Assembly: GCF_024713945.1 (NCBI RefSeq)
Contig: NC_134683.1
Location: forward strand, 2,284,501-2,348,500
DNA length: 64,000 nt
From: Dermatophagoides farinae
Taxonomy: Eukaryota; Arthropoda; Arachnida; Sarcoptiformes; Pyroglyphidae
Direction of reading: 5' to 3'
Position 1 is the first letter of the stretch; every line of letters begins with the position of its first letter. The notes beneath the pieces are model-generated. The model did no database searches. It worked only from the letters and a program-made list of their open reading frames with translations, and was not told where the DNA came from. The translations under genes were made by a program, and so were the position numbers. Below are positions 1-11,498 of the stretch, in pieces.

Positions 1-732
1 CAAGATTGTGGAATAAAAAAAAAACAAAAACAAAACACATCCATCAATGTCATCATCGTAGTATGTAGAACTTTTAGAAACAATTTTTTGTTCTTCATTT
101 CGTCGACCAGATTTCCTTTTTTTTTCTTGTTGTTCATCATCATCATAATATAACTTTGTTGGAAAAATAATCAAGCCGCAAGTTACATTTTGTTTTTGTT
201 GTTGTTGTTGTTGTTGTTCTACTTATTTTTACTCGCGTAAAATGTTAAGGTAAATTTTATTCACCACATTGACCAAAGAGAGAGAGAGAGATAGAGAGAA
301 AGACAAAATATTAGATGAATAGATTGTGTACAAACTAATTTGTTGTTGTTGTTGTTTTTTTTTGGAAGGGATGATCAAAAGTCAAATCATCTGACCCAAG
401 TGGATGATGATGATGATAATGTGAAGCTTGCTTGCTTGCTTGGTATTTAGTTACACACATATGTAGAATCAATTTATTTTTCTTTTTTGATTGCTCTCAA
501 TTTTTGACTAATTGTTCAATCATTGGTTTGAAATGATGATTTATAAATGTCAGAATTCACTATGTTTTTTTTCGTTCGTTTGAATTCAACACGGTAGCAT
601 CACGAAATATATCGATAAGATGATAGCATTTTTTTATTTTATTGAAATCATTCCTCTTCTTCAATATTCATATATTTAGATTTTCATTATTTTTTTTCTA
701 TTTTGTTTTTCTCTCTTTGAATGATGGTATAG
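1..732 (+). other. Probable intron of the Lim1-like gene
   Basis: No coding potential is visible. The stretch holds (TTG)n at about 199-217, a GA-rich run near 279-300, a short (GAT)n and T-rich sequence. It ends in a T-rich tract and TATAG at 728-732, which is a good splice acceptor for the exon starting at 733. I read it as the 3' part of an intron. The LIM and homeodomain exons expected upstream are not in the window. Confidence 0.6.
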
Positions 733-1359
733 ATTCAAGTAATCCAAGTGAATTTCAATTCAATGGACCACCACCGCCTCCACCACCACCATCACATACA
801 TCTGGTTATTTTGATTTTTATAATGGACCACAAGGTCAATCAGGACCACCACCACTATCTGGACCACCTCCACCAGGTACAAACGGTGTAGATGGTGGAT
901 CGAATTCAAACGGTCCAAATAATGGTGGTCTTTCATTTTCATCCGGACCAAATAGTCATCGGACACAAGTACCGCCACCAGTTTCTGCCCCAAATATGCA
1001 TGAACCAGGTTCTAATATTCATCAACCAGGTGAGTGTTTTGATTATATTTATTCATTTATAGCAATTTTATTTTTCATATGATTTTTTTTTCTGAAATTT
1101 TTTCATAGGAATAATAAATCTTGGTGCTGATGCTCCTTTCATATCTGGAAACAGTTTAGGTCCAGATTCCATGGTCGCTGCCGGTGGTGGTGGTGGTGGT
1201 CAATCAAGAAATTCTGTATCACCAAGTAGTAGTGCCGGTGGTGGTGATGGTGGTTCATTAAATCTATCAGTAATGACACCGGATACATTTGGTCGACCAA
1301 ATTCAGCCAATTCTGGTCCGCCAACATTTTCAACAATGACTGAAACACCAGTTTGGTGA
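733..1359 (+). CDS. Lim1: LIM-homeobox protein Lim1 (Lhx1/Lhx5 type), C-terminal exons only
   Basis: This is the C-terminal part of a LIM-homeobox transcription factor. Two exons are supported: 733-1029 (acceptor TATAG, donor CCAG|GTGAGT) and 1109-1359 (acceptor TTTTCATAG, stop TGA). The first exon needs one base from an upstream exon. The G left at 1029 plus GA at 1109-1110 makes a Gly codon, giving 182 residues in one frame. The encoded tail is rich in Pro, Gly, Ser and Asn. A Tyr/Phe-Asp-Phe-Tyr block followed by GPQG resembles the segment after the homeodomain in LHX1, and the end resembles LHX1/5 in a conserved Ser-Val/Phe-Gly block and a terminal hydrophobic-Val-Trp. From family knowledge, such proteins are nuclear factors for head, neural and limb patterning that bind DNA through the homeodomain and LDB/Chip through the LIM domains. 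Neither domain is present here, so the call rests on the tail alone. Confidence 0.68.
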
Positions 1360-4086
1360 ACAACAAAGAAATAGAACAAAAACAAAACCTATCAAAACTT
1401 TCAATTCCTAATAATGATCCTAATTGACAAAAATTTTCTTCATATTCATTCTTTGCTTCTTTTTTTTTATTCTTGTTGTTTCTAATTGCATTTGTTTTCA
1501 TCGTTATCATCATTATCATCATCATCATCACATCTTTTTCATCCTATCATATTATATTATTGAACATCAAATATTGATTGATTGATATAGACAAAACACC
1601 TACACCTACACACACACACACACACAGACACAGTAAATACATGAATTATTGTTTGCTTAATTTCTTCATCTTCATTCTTAGAAGCATAAATTTCTATTCA
1701 TTCGTTAGTTGTTTTCATCTCCCAATTTTTTTTTCTTATTGAAGATCATTTTCTCTTTTTCTCTCATTAATCACACGATTTAAACATTTGATAAGACATT
1801 AAATACACACAGAGTATACAGCAGCAGCTCAAACATTATAATCATCATCATCATCATCATCATCAATGCCCATCAATTCAAGTAGGTAGATTCAATCACA
1901 CGCCTCCTTTTTCTGATCATCATTGATCATACATACACACACACACCTACGTAAAAATTATTTATTCAACATGAACAACGATAAATGAAGGAAAAAGAAA
2001 GAGAGGAAAATTCCAATTCCGGCACCGAAACAATATTTGGTATGACATAATCCAAATAAATGAACCAGACAAATAAACAAAAAAAAAAAAGAAAGAATGC
2101 AAAAAAAACATGTCCATGTCTGTGATAACTAAATTCATGTTTTTTTCTATTCATTCATCGATTGATTTGGTTTTTTTTTTGGCCTGAAGAATTGAACGGA
2201 GGATGGAAAAAATTCGAACATATTAAATTCTGACAACATTTTGATCAGAAATTCAACAACATATAATTCAAAATGATGATTCGATTCAGTTATGATTGAA
2301 ATGTAATATAAATGCACACCTACACACTACATCGTACTCATGCACGTGAAAAATTCCTACCACAAATTCATGATGAAATTCTCTCTCTCTCTCGTTCTCG
2401 CTCTCCTTCTCCATGAAATGAATCAATTATTACAAACATTCGCTATTATTATTCATCATCATCAACATCATAGTTATAATGGCAAACAACACCCACACAC
2501 ACACACACATACACAATGATACAATTTTTATCATTAATCTCATTGTTTGTAAATAATAACGAAAACAAAAAAAATAAAAATAAAAATTCATCATTATCCT
2601 TCTTTCCTTACTATCTCTCTCTCACTCTTTTCCAATATAAACATGATGAATATGAAAAACAACAAATAATAACGATAAATAAAATGAATTAATGAATTTA
2701 ATAATGAAAATTCAAATTTTTGATGCAACGTGAAATTTTCCATCCGGTTTTTTTGAACTGAAATCGATTGAATTGAGTTCATTTTCGCTTTGTTGTTGTT
2801 GTTGTTGTCCAATTCTTTTGAAACGTATTCCACCATTAAATCGGAAAGATAGAATTGTAAAAACGATCATTTTCGATGATGATGATGATGAAGTTCAATT
2901 TAACCGGAAACTTTTCCCAATGTTTTTTTTTGAAAATGACTTCGTTTGTCAATTTAGTCATCAAAAAAAACAACAAAGAATTGTAAGTTTGCCAAATGAC
3001 TTGAATTAAAGAATTGATGATGATGATAATAATGATGATTGCCAACTTGGTTTGTTGATTGGTAATTTTTTTGTTTCATTGCTTTCCTCGATTGTTATTT
3101 GGAATAACGGTGAATAGAAAATTTTTTTTTCGCTTAAATATCATTACAAATATTGAGACTTGATGCCGGTTCAAAGTTGATTGGATCATTTTTTTTTGTC
3201 ATCGTCTACCAGTTCAATTCGTTTCGAAACTATTACTTTTTATTATTTGGCGACAATCAATGTCCCCTCATCATCATCATCATCATCAAGTGTGATGATT
3301 GTTTTCAATTTTTTTTACCCACTTTTGTCGATTTCGTTTAAACGACAATGAAAAACAAGGGGGCCACCCAATATGCTATGATGATAATGTGATTCGATTC
3401 AATTATCAATGATGTTCAATTATTATTATTTTTTTTTGTTCTGGGATATATTCACCATTTAGGACTATTGTTATATTTGCGTTATTAATTTAAATTGTTT
3501 GTGCGTTTTCGCATTATTAGACCCTTTTTAAAATACTGATTGAATCTTGAAGAAAAAAACCCGTAATGAATGAATGAATGGATGGATGAAGCAATCAACC
3601 CGAAAATGACCAAGAATTTCTACTTTTTTTTCATCGAAAATAAATAAATGAAAAATTGTTTAGAACTTTGAATGTTTTTATTTTTTTATTTTCTTGGTGA
3701 AACAACAATCAACCAATAATGATAATGATATGAATGAATGAGAGAGAGAGAGCGAAATTGTGCCCAAATTCTCATTAAGGTTCAAATGAAATGGACCAAT
3801 TTACTCATTCATTTGTTTGAGAAAAATTTCGAAATGAACAGGAAAAAAAATAATGAATGAATATCGTGTCTCCGTGTGTGTGTGTGTATGAGCAAATGGA
3901 CTCTGAAACTGTGTGTTCCAATAATAATAATAATAAGAATATTAAGGAAGGCAAAATAAAATAAATGTCTCAATCAAATGACATATAAAAAAATAAAGAA
4001 TTGGAAAGCATTAAAAGTTTACATCAATTTCACTGTATATTTATTTATCTGGTTGTGTTCATTACACCTTCCCAATTTTTTTTTGA

Positions 4087-4115
4087 GATAGATAGATAGA
4101 TAGATATAGATAGAT
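4087..4115. repeat. (GATA)n microsatellite
   Basis: About seven imperfect GATA units, with one TATA interruption. Confidence 0.9.
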
Positions 4116-4486
4116 GGCTGTCTCGGTTGTTGTTGTTTTTTTGAATTGTATTAGAGAATCAAGTTTCCATTTCTTGCTTTTCTCTCTCTCTCTCTCATTC
4201 TATTCTATAACATTCATAAACTTTAGTGTTTGGTAAACGAAATTGTCATATTGGTTCAAAAACAACAACAACGACAATGACAAGTGTTGTGTATGTGTGT
4301 GTGTTCAGGCTAGTTATTTGATTCGTTTCGATTTGGTTATAAAAAATGTTTTCGATCCAGACACACACACTCGCACACTTACGAAAAAAAATGATAATGG
4401 TAAGTCATTAACTATACAGTGGAAAAAAACACAATACACACTAGTTATAATAAATCGAATTTGATATCTTGGAACGAATGAACAAC

Positions 4487-4490
<4 letters not shown>

Positions 4491-4522
<32 letters not shown>
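4491..4522. repeat. (GA)n microsatellite
   Basis: Sixteen uninterrupted GA units followed by an A-run. It accounts for the Ser-Leu-rich reverse-strand open frame here. Confidence 0.95.
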
Positions 4523-4526
<4 letters not shown>

Positions 4527-6310
4527 AAAAATTGAGGTGAATAAGAATCGTATACGAGAGGGAATGACAATTCACCAACATCATACCCATATACACACAC
4601 ACACACACACACTAAAATCCAGATTGGAACACTGAGAAAAAATAAAATTAAAAAAAAAATTCTTGCCCATTTTTTTTCCAAACGAAAAACAAAAAACAAA
4701 AAAAAAGAATGATGAGATTCAATTCGAATGATCAAAATCAAACATCAAAACTAATATTATTTGAGGCAATCTGTTTTAAATGACATATAATATCATAGTG
4801 CCCGACAGAAAAAAAAAATCGAATTAATTCGAATTGAAAAAATAACTAGAAATTTTCTCTGATCACACAATCAATGATGATGATGATGATGTCTATTGAA
4901 TAAAATTGTCCGAACAAGATCATCAATGTCGATGATGATGATGATGATGAGAAAAAAACTGGACGGAAATTCAAACTCAGAAAAAAAATCGACATCATCA
5001 TCATCATCATAATCATTCGAACAACAAGAACAATGGCGGCAATTAATTTAAACATACACACACACACACACACACATTTATTCGGGTCAGTTGTTTTCCG
5101 AATATTGAACAAAATGAATGGACTGATTTTTTGTTTGTGTGTGCGTGTGTGTGTGTGTTCGTTCACTTGTGTTCGTTCCTACGGCCAATTGAATGCCATT
5201 TTTTTGTTTTTATTTTTTTTTCTTTCTTTCTTTCTTTCTGATGATGATGGGACGAGAGTTTGTTTAGACTATTATTTAGATTACAACGATTCTATTCATT
5301 TCATATATATATATAATAATAATAATGGGTATATATTTGTAATTCAATTTCAATTTTAAGGGCCACCAAAAGTTTGTTGTTTTTGTATGGCAATTTTAGC
5401 CATTCATTTATTTATTCAATTATTCGTGTCAAAATGAATGAAATTCAATACCATATTGTACGATGTGTGTGTGTGTGGATCAATGATGAAATGATCCATA
5501 TCATCATCATCATCATGGATATCGGTCATCGACCATGACATAACATCGGTTATCATCATTATGAAGATTGTTTTTTTTTCTGGAATCCATTGTTTTTTTT
5601 TTGGTGATGATGTGGTCATCAAGATTTTTTTGTTTTGTTTTGTTTCTCGAACCAACAACCATTGAATGATGACCATCGATATTCAACCATCCGAATCGAA
5701 TATATTTGTTTATTTTAGTAAGCGACAAATAGTTTTCAATTTCAATATTACAAATATTTTGATTTTTTTTTCATCATCATAAAGGTTCGAGGTGATTAGA
5801 TTTTTTTTTTTTTTTTTTTGGTGGTGATGGTCATTTTTATTCTGCTTCACCAAAAAAAAAATTCTCAGATCATTCAAAAAAAATGCGTACACTTCGATGA
5901 TCACCAACACCACCACCACCATCATCATGATCATCATCCAAAAATAATAATTATTTGACCGTTTCTGCACCATTAATTATGTAATATTGATCATTCAATT
6001 CAAGTGACCAAATTCATTCTCGAACAAAAAGAAACAAAAAAAACATTGCGATGCGTATTGGATGATGAAATGAAGGAAATGAAAAATAAATTCGATATAT
6101 GATCATTTCAAAATTAAGATCATTATTCATTTTTTTTTGTTGTAACCAAAGATTATTATTATTTGATCCATCAACCAAATATATGATAATTAATCATGTT
6201 TTGTTTTTGTTTTCACACACACACACATACACATTGACTTTTTGTCGTAATAATAATGATTATATGATGATAATCATCATAGATGATGGATTTTCGAATT
6301 GATTATTGTT

Positions 6311-6333
6311 GTGTGTGTGTGTGTGTGTGTGTG
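6311..6333. repeat. (GT)n microsatellite
   Basis: About eleven GT units. Dozens of similar, shorter tracts occur through the spacer. Confidence 0.9.
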
Positions 6334-7433
6334 ATTAAGATTTTAACAATCATGGTGCTAGGAAATGATCAATAGAAAACAAATTATGGCCGTATGGAAA
6401 CGAAAAAAAAACAACAGCAAAAAAAAGTAGCCAAAATGTTCATTTTTTTTTTGCCAAATCACAAAAGCTTTAAAAAAATATTTGATGATGATTGGATTCA
6501 AGCTAAAAAAAATGCGTTCATCGAAAACTCATTGAACATCATCATCATCATCATCGATTTGGACAGTTTTATATTATGATTAATATATGTGTGTGGTGGC
6601 CATTTCATTCAGCAACAAAAAAAAACCAAACAGTTTTTGATGGTCCAAACAAACAAACTAAAAAAAACAGGATGATTTTTTTTCTCTTGATTACGATACT
6701 CACAAACAGGATGATGGAACATATCATGATATTTTCATTTGTGTTTTAAATGAAACACTTTTTTTTCTGCCAATCTTTTTCTGTGCATATTTATAATACA
6801 TGATTATCATTAAAACTTTTTTGTTTCACTTTATTGTTTGCGATGGAAAAAAATTCGTTCATTCATTCATTCATTTTTTTTCTGCTACTTTTAATTTGGC
6901 CGATGGCTTTCAAAATTTCAAGTTTTCTGGATCACCGCCATCATCATTATTAATGGAGAATTGGTTCTCTCTTTCCATCTTTATTGAAAAAATAATTATG
7001 CACACACACACATAAAATGGACAAACATTCTTCATTGATCAATTTGTGAATTTTTCTACTTTTATTCATTCTGTTTTTTTTTCAAAGCTTTGTTTTGTTT
7101 TACTCACACACACACACACATACACACACTATCGATTTGCATTTTAAGGTTGTATAACAATAATGAATATGCGTGTAGATTGTGTGTGTGTGTGTGTGTG
7201 TATAGTGAATTGATTTGAATTTGGATCTGAATGTGGAAAAAAACACACTGCTAAATTACCAATTAATCTTTGGACAGTGAAGAAAATATAATGATGATTA
7301 TGATGATGATCATAATCATTATAATGATGATTATTTTTTTTCTTAAAGACTAAAAAATTCTTCATCAACATATTTCAGTTATTATTGTTATGGAATACAT
7401 GTATACACAGGTTGAGAAAAAGGTGCAAGGTGC

Positions 7434-7461
7434 AACACACACACACACACACACACACACA
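7434..7461. repeat. (CA)n microsatellite
   Basis: About fourteen CA units. Confidence 0.9.
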
Positions 7462-7872
7462 TTGGACTAACTAATAAACAGAAAAAAAAATTATTAATTC
7501 AGATTCAGATTCAACATAATCGAATCGTTTTTTTCAGGTTTTTTTCCCTTTTTCGCTTTCTTTTGATTTTCTGTAAATGAACTGAATTTGATTGTACGTT
7601 GATGGAACACAACACAACCAAATAAGACATACATCCATACATTTAAATCATAGAAGTAGGAAAAAAAATACGATGGTCAAAAAAAAAAAAAAAATGGCCA
7701 AGCCCATGATGATAATAATAATAATAAAGCGAAAGTCAATTGTGTGTCTATCTGATCATCAGGCCAATGATGATGATGATGATGAAAAAATTAATAAGAA
7801 AGGAGGCGTTTCATTTTGCGATTGAATTATTCAACAAAAAAAAAATGGATGGCTTGACCATCAACATCCACC

Positions 7873-7904
<32 letters not shown>

Positions 7905-10900
7905 CAAAAATATTCATAATTCATTGACATAAACACACTTGACACATATATTATTTCATCACGACAATAGCGCGACATTCTTATATGACACCACATTATT
8001 GCTCCATTTCTTATACTCTTTGTTTGTAACAAAAAAATTCATATTTTTATAGCCAAGAATAGCCTAAAATAAACACCACCAACAACAACAACAGGAACAG
8101 TGTATTTATTTTTAGCATCATATCCATATTTGATTTGATTTCATCATCACTGTACCATTCAAAGAGGCGTAGATGAAAAATCTCATCATTTCAAATTTGG
8201 ATCCGGATCCTTTTTTTTTATTGATTCTCAGGATTACCAAACATGTATACATTAGAAAACAACTTGATGGTTATGATGATGATGATGATGATGATCAAAT
8301 GTCAAATATGTCAACATCGTGACATATTTGATGATGTGAACAAAACCAAAAAAAAAAAAAAACAATTTGATGCAGCATCTTGGCAAACATTTGATATGAA
8401 TGTATGTAATGTAATGTAATGTTAAATTTCATTGTAATCCATCATCGTATGCTGCATACTGTTTTTAGAAATTGTTTTTTTTTTTTTTTTTTTTTGATTG
8501 TTGTCTGTTGGTTTGATTTTTTTTTAAATTTCAATTTTTTTTTTTTTTTTGTTTTTTTTGATCAAATTTCCAACATGAGTGACGACTACTATGATGAAAT
8601 TCATATCATGATGCTTATCATCAGGTTACATGTGTGTGTGTGTGTATGTACGCTCATCACATCAAATCACATAGACATCAACAACATTGTGGTCTAAAAC
8701 ATTCTGGAACTTGAGATATTTCAAAGTTGAAAAAGAAAAACCATTTGTTGCCTATAATGTATGTATAAATCATCAGATATATATTGAACTTAAAGAGAGA
8801 GAGTAAGAGGATAGATAACATGGATTGTTGCACTTTTTTTCAGCTAATTTCTTCATTTTTTTCTTCATTTTTTTTCATTCATTTCGATCATTCGATCAAG
8901 ACGGGCGGTCATATGAAAAATGCCGCTTCTCATCGATGAATTTTTCATCGACCATCATCATCATCAATGATCATCAGTCAAAGACGAAGCGTTGAAGATA
9001 TTTGGTCTTTTTAAAAAAAAAAAAATTAAGGGGAGGAGAATGTAAATGTGGATGGCTAGAAACTAATTTCTAGGATAACTACGATGATTCTCTAACCATC
9101 AAATATTAAGCAAAACCCAGAAGCCATGTGGTGATATGTTGATTGCGGCTGCTGCTGCTGCTGCTTCTTGCTTGTTTGCTTTTTTTTTGATTGCTGTTCT
9201 GTTTGTTGTGGTTGTTTTTGTTGTTGTTATCCATATAGTCAACATTATAAATTGGTTCATTTTCAATGATGATGTTCTTTTTTTTTCTTTCTTACAGGTA
9301 TCATTCTGAATGATCTGGGAGATCACACACACACACACACATACACATATTGAAGAACAAGAATTCATTTTATTCATTCTCTATATCTTTGTACATCATT
9401 TCACTAATCATCATTTTCGATATATGATGATGATGGTCGAAAAATGTAATCAACACTACCACTACAGGAGGTCACTATTCACTATTCTGGTCATTTTCAT
9501 AATATCAAAAAGAAAAAAAATCTCAGGTCATCATCATCATCATCATCAACAACATTAAATTGATGACCAAAAAACCGGTAGGAGGTATCGTAGGGCAAAG
9601 AAAAATATGGATCCAGAAAAAAAATCGATGTAAAGATCCGGGAAATGTGGTACCATTGTTTAAATATGTAACAATTATTCAATTCAATTCTTTATTTTTA
9701 TTTTTAGAATTTTTTTCCGTCTCTTAGAATTATTAAAATTATGATGATCATGATCATCATCATCAAGGAACCAGAGATGATCAGAGTTGTTTGTTTGTTT
9801 GAGCATACAATCATCTATATGATGAAAACAAATGGGCAATGAAAAAAGAAAAAATCTAATCAAATTCAAGATTGATTGACAATTCAAAGATTATTTTGCC
9901 GGCTACTGGATAATGTTTAGAAAAAACAAAAATTCATTCATTCTTCAAATCAAAGGCGATGATTTGTTGTTGTTGTTGTTGTTGAATTGTCAATGTCAGT
10001 GCCATACCTGCTGCTGTTGTTGTTGTTGTTGCTGTTATCTGTGAAGAAAGATATCAATCTCATCATCATCATCATCATCAACAGGAGATCAATGATCGAG
10101 AATCAGATGAATGAATAAATAAGAAATGCGGTTATATTTTCAATTTGATACATTTCAAAGATTGAGAGACAACGACAGTAATCATTCAAATGATGGTGGT
10201 GTCACAATGGGGAATATAATCTAATCTATAAGGATCGTCATTTGTTACCAATCATTATATTCTCAAAGGTGAACATAACAACAGCAACAACAAGACGAGA
10301 CAAATGACGTTCAAAATTTTTGAGGTTGAATGTTCTTGTTGTTGTTGTTAGGGTGTCAATAAATCATCACCACTATCAATTCTTCTTCTTTCTTTTGGTT
10401 GTGTGTGTGTGTCGGTATTCTAAATTTTTCTAAATTTATTCTCCTTAAGGGTCTGTGAATAAATCATTTTTTCCGTAAAAAAAAAATTGACGCACGCGCT
10501 TAAATCTGTAAAAGAATTTGATTTGATTTTTTTTTTCGTTGAAATGAAAAACAAAATTGTCCCTATAAATAAGCTTTGTGGTAAGATCAAAAAAAAAAAA
10601 AAAAAAACGATTAAATTCATCCAACTAGTAGCCACACTAACTGTTGATAAATGTACAAACATTGATCATTTATTTTAAAGAAGAATTTTTATTCCTAAAA
10701 TATTCATTCAGGTTTCTACATCTTCTGTTTGTTAAAAATTATATGACAAAAAATGACACAATTATCATCATCATCGTCATTAAATAAAATGATCAATGTC
10801 ATTCGGTTGAATAGTCATTAAAGATGGGCAAAATAAATGAAAACAACGTATTAATCAAAAAGAAAAAAGAAAAAAAAATCACAAAGTTTCTGAAGATTAG

Positions 10901-11379
10901 ATCCGAATATTGAGATTCATTGGCTATATAGCTAATGATGATGAAAAAAATCGGTAAATTTTCAAACATGATGATGATTATTATGATTTCTGATGTTCAT
11001 CTTGTCATTTCAAGTTGATAGGTCGGTGTTGTGTATGCGTGATTTCAAATATGAATTGCTTGTCAAAAAAGAAAAAAAAATCCAACAAGTGTTTATAAAT
11101 GTGTGTTGTGTGTGTGTGTGTGTGATAATGATGATAACCACCACCACCACCATTTAAAGGACCCAAGTGTAAATCATTTTCTCAGAAAAAAAATATCATC
11201 ATCCAGGTAGGTCAATATTTTGCCAAAATATTATCATCATCGTTATATGGTTTCAAAATTTATCCCATGGATGCAAATCGTGCTGTCAGTGATCTTTATT
11301 TTATTTTATTTTTTTTTTTGGCTTCAAATTTTTCTCCAATAGCAGCAGTAGCATTTTGAATCATCAATATGTTGTCATC

Positions 11380-11498
11380 TTATTCGTTATCTTGTTCAGT
11401 TGAATCATGATCGTATTGATGATGACGTTTTAAATCATCTAATAAATCATTTCGTCGTAAACGTTTCGTCGTCGTTAATGATGTGGATTTTTTTGTAT
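11380..11498 (-). CDS. Candidate 3'-terminal exon, unknown protein
   Basis: On the minus strand a long T-run ends in GCTAG and is followed by an open frame of 38 codons to TAA (11382-11380), taken after two phase bases. The translation is basic then acidic (a KRLRR block, a DLLDDL block, then a His/Asp/Glu tail) and uses CGT, CGA and ACG codons like the genes at 41-58 kb, unlike the homopolymer peptides of the surrounding spacer. Tandem AATAAA-like signals follow at about 11300-11315, roughly 70 bases past the stop. Together these look like a last coding exon plus polyadenylation signal. I do not recognise the protein and could not find the upstream exons, so a chance match is quite possible. 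Confidence 0.28.

Larger units (their letters stand above)
1360..11379. other. Gene-poor spacer, microsatellite-rich
   Basis: The Lim1 3' UTR must lie at the left end, but I see no decisive polyadenylation site. The remainder is AT-rich spacer with repeated (CA/GT)n, (ATC/GAT)n, (CAA/TTG)n, (GA/CT)n and long A or T runs. Open frames here translate to runs of His, Ile, Asp, Cys-Val, Thr-His or Phe and are explained by these repeats. I found no convincing exon with splice sites on either strand. Regulatory elements of Lim1 could be present but cannot be recognised by eye. Confidence 0.6.

Noticed and set aside
642-732. In-frame Phe-rich N-terminal extension of the Lim1 exon, including an ATG at 642
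   Set aside because: It translates a T-rich intron end. The acceptor TATAG at 728-732 explains the exon start better, and a Phe-rich hydrophobic leader makes no sense for the nuclear protein tail that follows.
2773-3009. 78-residue plus-strand frame with an Asp run
   Set aside because: Built around (TTG)n and (GAT)n repeats, with an equally open reverse frame, no splice sites and no family resemblance.
9099-9260. Gln/Ala-rich frames on the minus strand near 9.1 kb
   Set aside because: All three frames are open because of CAA and GCA triplet repeats. The most attractive reading is preceded by a stop with no usable acceptor.
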